This document shows positions 61,545-64,000 of a stretch of DNA of 64,000 nt, piece after piece (positions within the stretch are counted from its first letter, which is position 1; each line of letters starts with the position of its first letter). Where the stretch lies: the NCBI GenBank assembly GCA_009869945.1, contig WIXG01000242.1, positions 1 through 64,000 on the forward strand, given 5' to 3'. The stretch comes from Mesaphorura yosii (Eukaryota > Arthropoda > Collembola > Poduromorpha > Tullbergiidae). Both the position numbers and the translations under genes were made by a program. Below the pieces are notes generated by a model. It had not been told where the DNA came from, made no database searches, and saw only the letters and a list, made by a program, of their open reading frames with translations.

Positions 61545-62877
61545 TTATTTGTCTCTTCTGTAGATGGCATCCAGCGCATTTAAAAATGGTTCCTGCGGAA
61601 TTACATGAGGCAGAGCTTTAATGTCTGCCACTATTTCCAGTTGTGTCGCGTATTCATGCTTGTAAAACGTCTCATCGATTCCAAGTTCGTCGTAAATCCG
61701 CTTTATCTCACTTTCCGAGGTACTGGGAGGCTTTCCATAATGCTTCTGAATAGTATTTATCTGAGACTCGGACGCCAAGCTAAGTGCTTTCACAATCAGC
61801 CATGTCAGTTTCCCGTCTCCGATGTCCGTGCCAACTTTGCCAGTGATTTCTGGATCTCCGTAGCAGTCCAAGAAATCATCCTGGATTTGGAACAGTTCAC
61901 CAATTTTCAGAGTGATTTTTTCGACCGCGCTATGACAGCCTTCATCTTCGATTCCAGCCTGGAATTTAGACAATTCAACCTCACTTTCTCACTGATTTTG
62001 TTCTTCCTTTCGCTTACCCGAATCAATGCATTTGCAACGGGCCAATGAAATGTATAGTAGCTAGTCTTATACTTCACCAATGCTTTGTAAGTGGATTCAG
62101 TGAATCTGTGGAAGTCAACACCCGGTCACGTTCACGCCAATTCAGATTATTAAAGAGCTCTCAGGAAATGATCACCCACTTGCTAAAATTGGATGTTCCC
62201 TCATTGGCCATTTTCAAGTCTAGCGATTCCCCCAAGACGGTGTACAGATTGTTGTACTGATAAGCCTCCAAGAGTTTCAGCATGTAATCTTTGCCAGAGA
62301 AGTATTTGAGCATTATATAATATGCAAAGTGGTCCATCAGAAACGCATCATTCACAGCCTTCATGCCGATGGCGGCGTTCTTGTACCAGCATGAGATTCC
62401 TCTTCTCGTTTCCGATTTATCCATGATGTCGTCCGCGATCAATGCTCCAGCCTGCAGCTGGTTGACAAATGAAGGTATAAATCACCTTATTTATTGAAAT
62501 TATTTTACTTGTTCATATCAGGCGACGTCAACTTACAATTTCTATTATCCATCCACTGATGTAGTTCAGAAATTCATCTTCCTCAGTGCGTGACGGCTTC
62601 AGGCTCTTGTACATGTAGACGCTGAGGAATGCCCTGGAAAAATAGCAATCACTGGTAAAGTTAGTCTGGATTCTTGCCAAAGGCTTAGCTTTTACCTGGT
62701 CTGTTTTCCATGCGGAACGTTTTTCTCGAGAACTTGGACAAACCGGTCGACACTGCTTCGAACTCCTTTCAAATCGGGATCATTCGATAAATCATCGAGA
62801 AGTTTTGCCCACGTCTTTCTAAATTCTACTTTGATTTTCTCAATTCCCCGTCCATCACCTGTGGAATTCTTACTCAT
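61545..62877 (-). CDS. FPPS-family prenyl diphosphate synthase, enlarged chain-length pocket (paralogue 2)
   Basis: Five exons (62877-62696, 62633-62537, 62457-62180, 62105-62018, 61958-61545) give 352 residues. Exons 2 to 5 have exactly the same lengths (97, 278, 88, 414 nt) as in the gene at 57298. All substrate and metal residues are kept: HGK.TR, LQA Gln, DDIMD (102-106), SETRRG, KYKTS, DDFLD (242-246), GTDIGDGK and the terminal YRRDK. Residues -5 and -4 before the first Asp are Gly97-Ala98 in place of Phe-Phe, which opens the chain-length pocket even more than in paralogue 1. Product length of C20 or more is inferred. The ATG at 62877 is preferred to an in-frame codon ten positions upstream by comparison with the paralogue. 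A TATAAAG lies at 62987-62981 (minus). It is convergent with the terpene synthase. Confidence 0.92.
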
Positions 62878-63785
62878 GATTGAGATTTCAGAAGGTGCCC
62901 AAAACAATTTTCGTAAAATAGCTTTTGTGTATCAAGAAACATTCATGAATGAATAAACGACCGTGAGCTCCCTGTCTAGTCTTTATAGTAGCACTGATGA
63001 TGTAATGAATTTTATCAGGAATTCTGCAGGTAATTTCATTTTGATGATTTAAATGACTTTTTTTATGCTTCCTGCTTGTTTTTCACAATCATTGAGTTCG
63101 TAAAAATGTTATTAACACATAAAACGAGAGGCGCTTGCTTGCGTAAGACCATTCTTCTTCTTGTCTATCCTACACGAAGACGAAAGGCCCAGATTCTTCC
63201 ATGTCTCATTAACCTGGAGTAGAAATCACTTTCCATCGTTGATGTTGATGTTCTATCGTGAATTTCTTTTTACAATTAACGTGCTAATTGAGTGGATTTT
63301 CACAAGACTCAACCAGGCTCGGGAAGTACAAAGAGTCGTGAAACATGGGAAGCACTTAAATTTAATGTCGCTGTCCTTTTGCTTAGCATTTAATCGATGA
63401 ATAATTTTGACAATTTGTAACGCGCATACTATAATTGCTATACTATAGTTCCTTCTGCACTTGCACACATGATTTCCCGAAATTAAAGATGAAGGCGAGT
63501 TTCATTATTCATAAAACATCGTGTAACGAAATGTAGAAATGTAGCTGCGTGCCTGAATGCAGCATAAACTTCGCACTTTCCTTTCACATGACCGACCACG
63601 AGCCCATAAAGTATCTTTCCTGTCGTTGGCGTATTCCAAAATATCACAAACGGGATTTATGGAACACTTGAACATGGATCATTTATGGGTGTGCATTGTA
63701 TTTATTGCAATCGTTCATCTCAGAACAGAGATGACCAAACACGACATAGAATTTACTGTATTAACAAAACAAATCTGCGGAAATT
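62878..63785. other. Spacer between synthase genes, no gene seen
   Basis: Promoter region of the synthase at 61545 and downstream region of the next paralogue. Open frames are short and unsupported. Confidence 0.6.
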
Positions 63786-64000
63786 TTATTTCTCTCTTCT
63801 GTAAATTGCGTCCACAACATTCAAGAACGGTTCCTGAGGAATGGTGGGTGGCAACGACTTAATATCCGTCAATATTTCCAGTCTCGCCGCGTCCTCATAC
63901 TGGTAGAACAGTTCTTCGATTCCAAGATCATCATATACGCGTTTCACTTCTTCCACTCCGACAATGGTTGACTGTCCGTAATGCTTTCGAAGAGTTTCTT
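63786..64000 (-). CDS. FPPS-family prenyl diphosphate synthase, C-terminal part only (paralogue 3)
   Basis: The window ends inside the last exon of a third paralogue. The visible part reads ETLRKHYGQS, then VYDDLGIEELFYQYED, then IPQEPFLNVVDAIYRREK and stop, clearly matching the C-termini of the genes at 57298 and 61545. The chain-length residues and Asp-rich motifs lie beyond the window. There is no internal stop in the visible part. Its presence shows the cluster continues to the right. Confidence 0.9.
   Translation of the reverse strand, partial: ETLRKHYGQSTIVGVEEVKRVYDDLGIEELFYQYEDAARLEILTDIKSLPPTIPQEPFLNVVDAIYRREK

Overview
The window is nuclear DNA of an arthropod. Genes are split by many short GT-AG introns (about 50-150 bp), several have TATA boxes and AATAAA signals, and the families are animal ones: gustatory-type chemoreceptors, type-B carboxylesterases, a cuticle-type Ala-Pro-Tyr-rich secreted protein, Rab-like GTPases, a calponin-homology protein and nicotinate phosphoribosyltransferase. 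The chemoreceptor sequences and the terpenoid genes make me favour a springtail (Collembola). That is inference, because no marker gene is present.

Layout. 0.35-10 kb, all minus strand: two intact chemoreceptor genes, one chemoreceptor pseudogene, and two genes for an unrecognised Cys-free secreted protein family; receptor and secreted-protein genes alternate. 14.3-16.7 kb: an eight-exon NAPRT gene. 17.4-23.5 kb: three glycine/asparagine/alanine-rich secreted-protein genes; the first appears to use alternative terminal exons to place two different mature peptides behind one signal-peptide exon. 29.5-36 kb: a small gene with one calponin-homology domain and a 5.3 kb intron. 36.6-45.7 kb: three carboxylesterase genes plus two broken fragments of further copies. 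47.9-48.3 kb: a cuticle-type protein gene. 48.6 kb: a 42-bp tandem repeat. 49.8-53.6 kb: a 1248-residue intronless gene of unknown function. 53.9-57.0 kb: two divergent Rab-like GTPase genes with altered nucleotide-binding motifs. 57.3-64 kb: a terpenoid cluster.

The terpenoid cluster is the most interesting region. Three prenyl diphosphate synthases of the FPPS family (the last cut by the window edge) surround an intronless gene for a microbial-type class I terpene synthase. That protein has DDIIEE, a pyrophosphate-sensor Arg exactly 46 residues before the NSE triad, and an Arg at the RY position 86 residues after it. In both complete synthases the two aromatic residues that limit FPPS to C15 are replaced by small residues, which suggests C20 or longer products. 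Together this looks like a compact animal pathway: long-chain prenyl diphosphate, then cyclisation by a laterally acquired synthase.

Long stretches (10-14 kb, 23.5-29.5 kb, 30.5-35.9 kb, 45.7-47.9 kb) hold no gene I can support.
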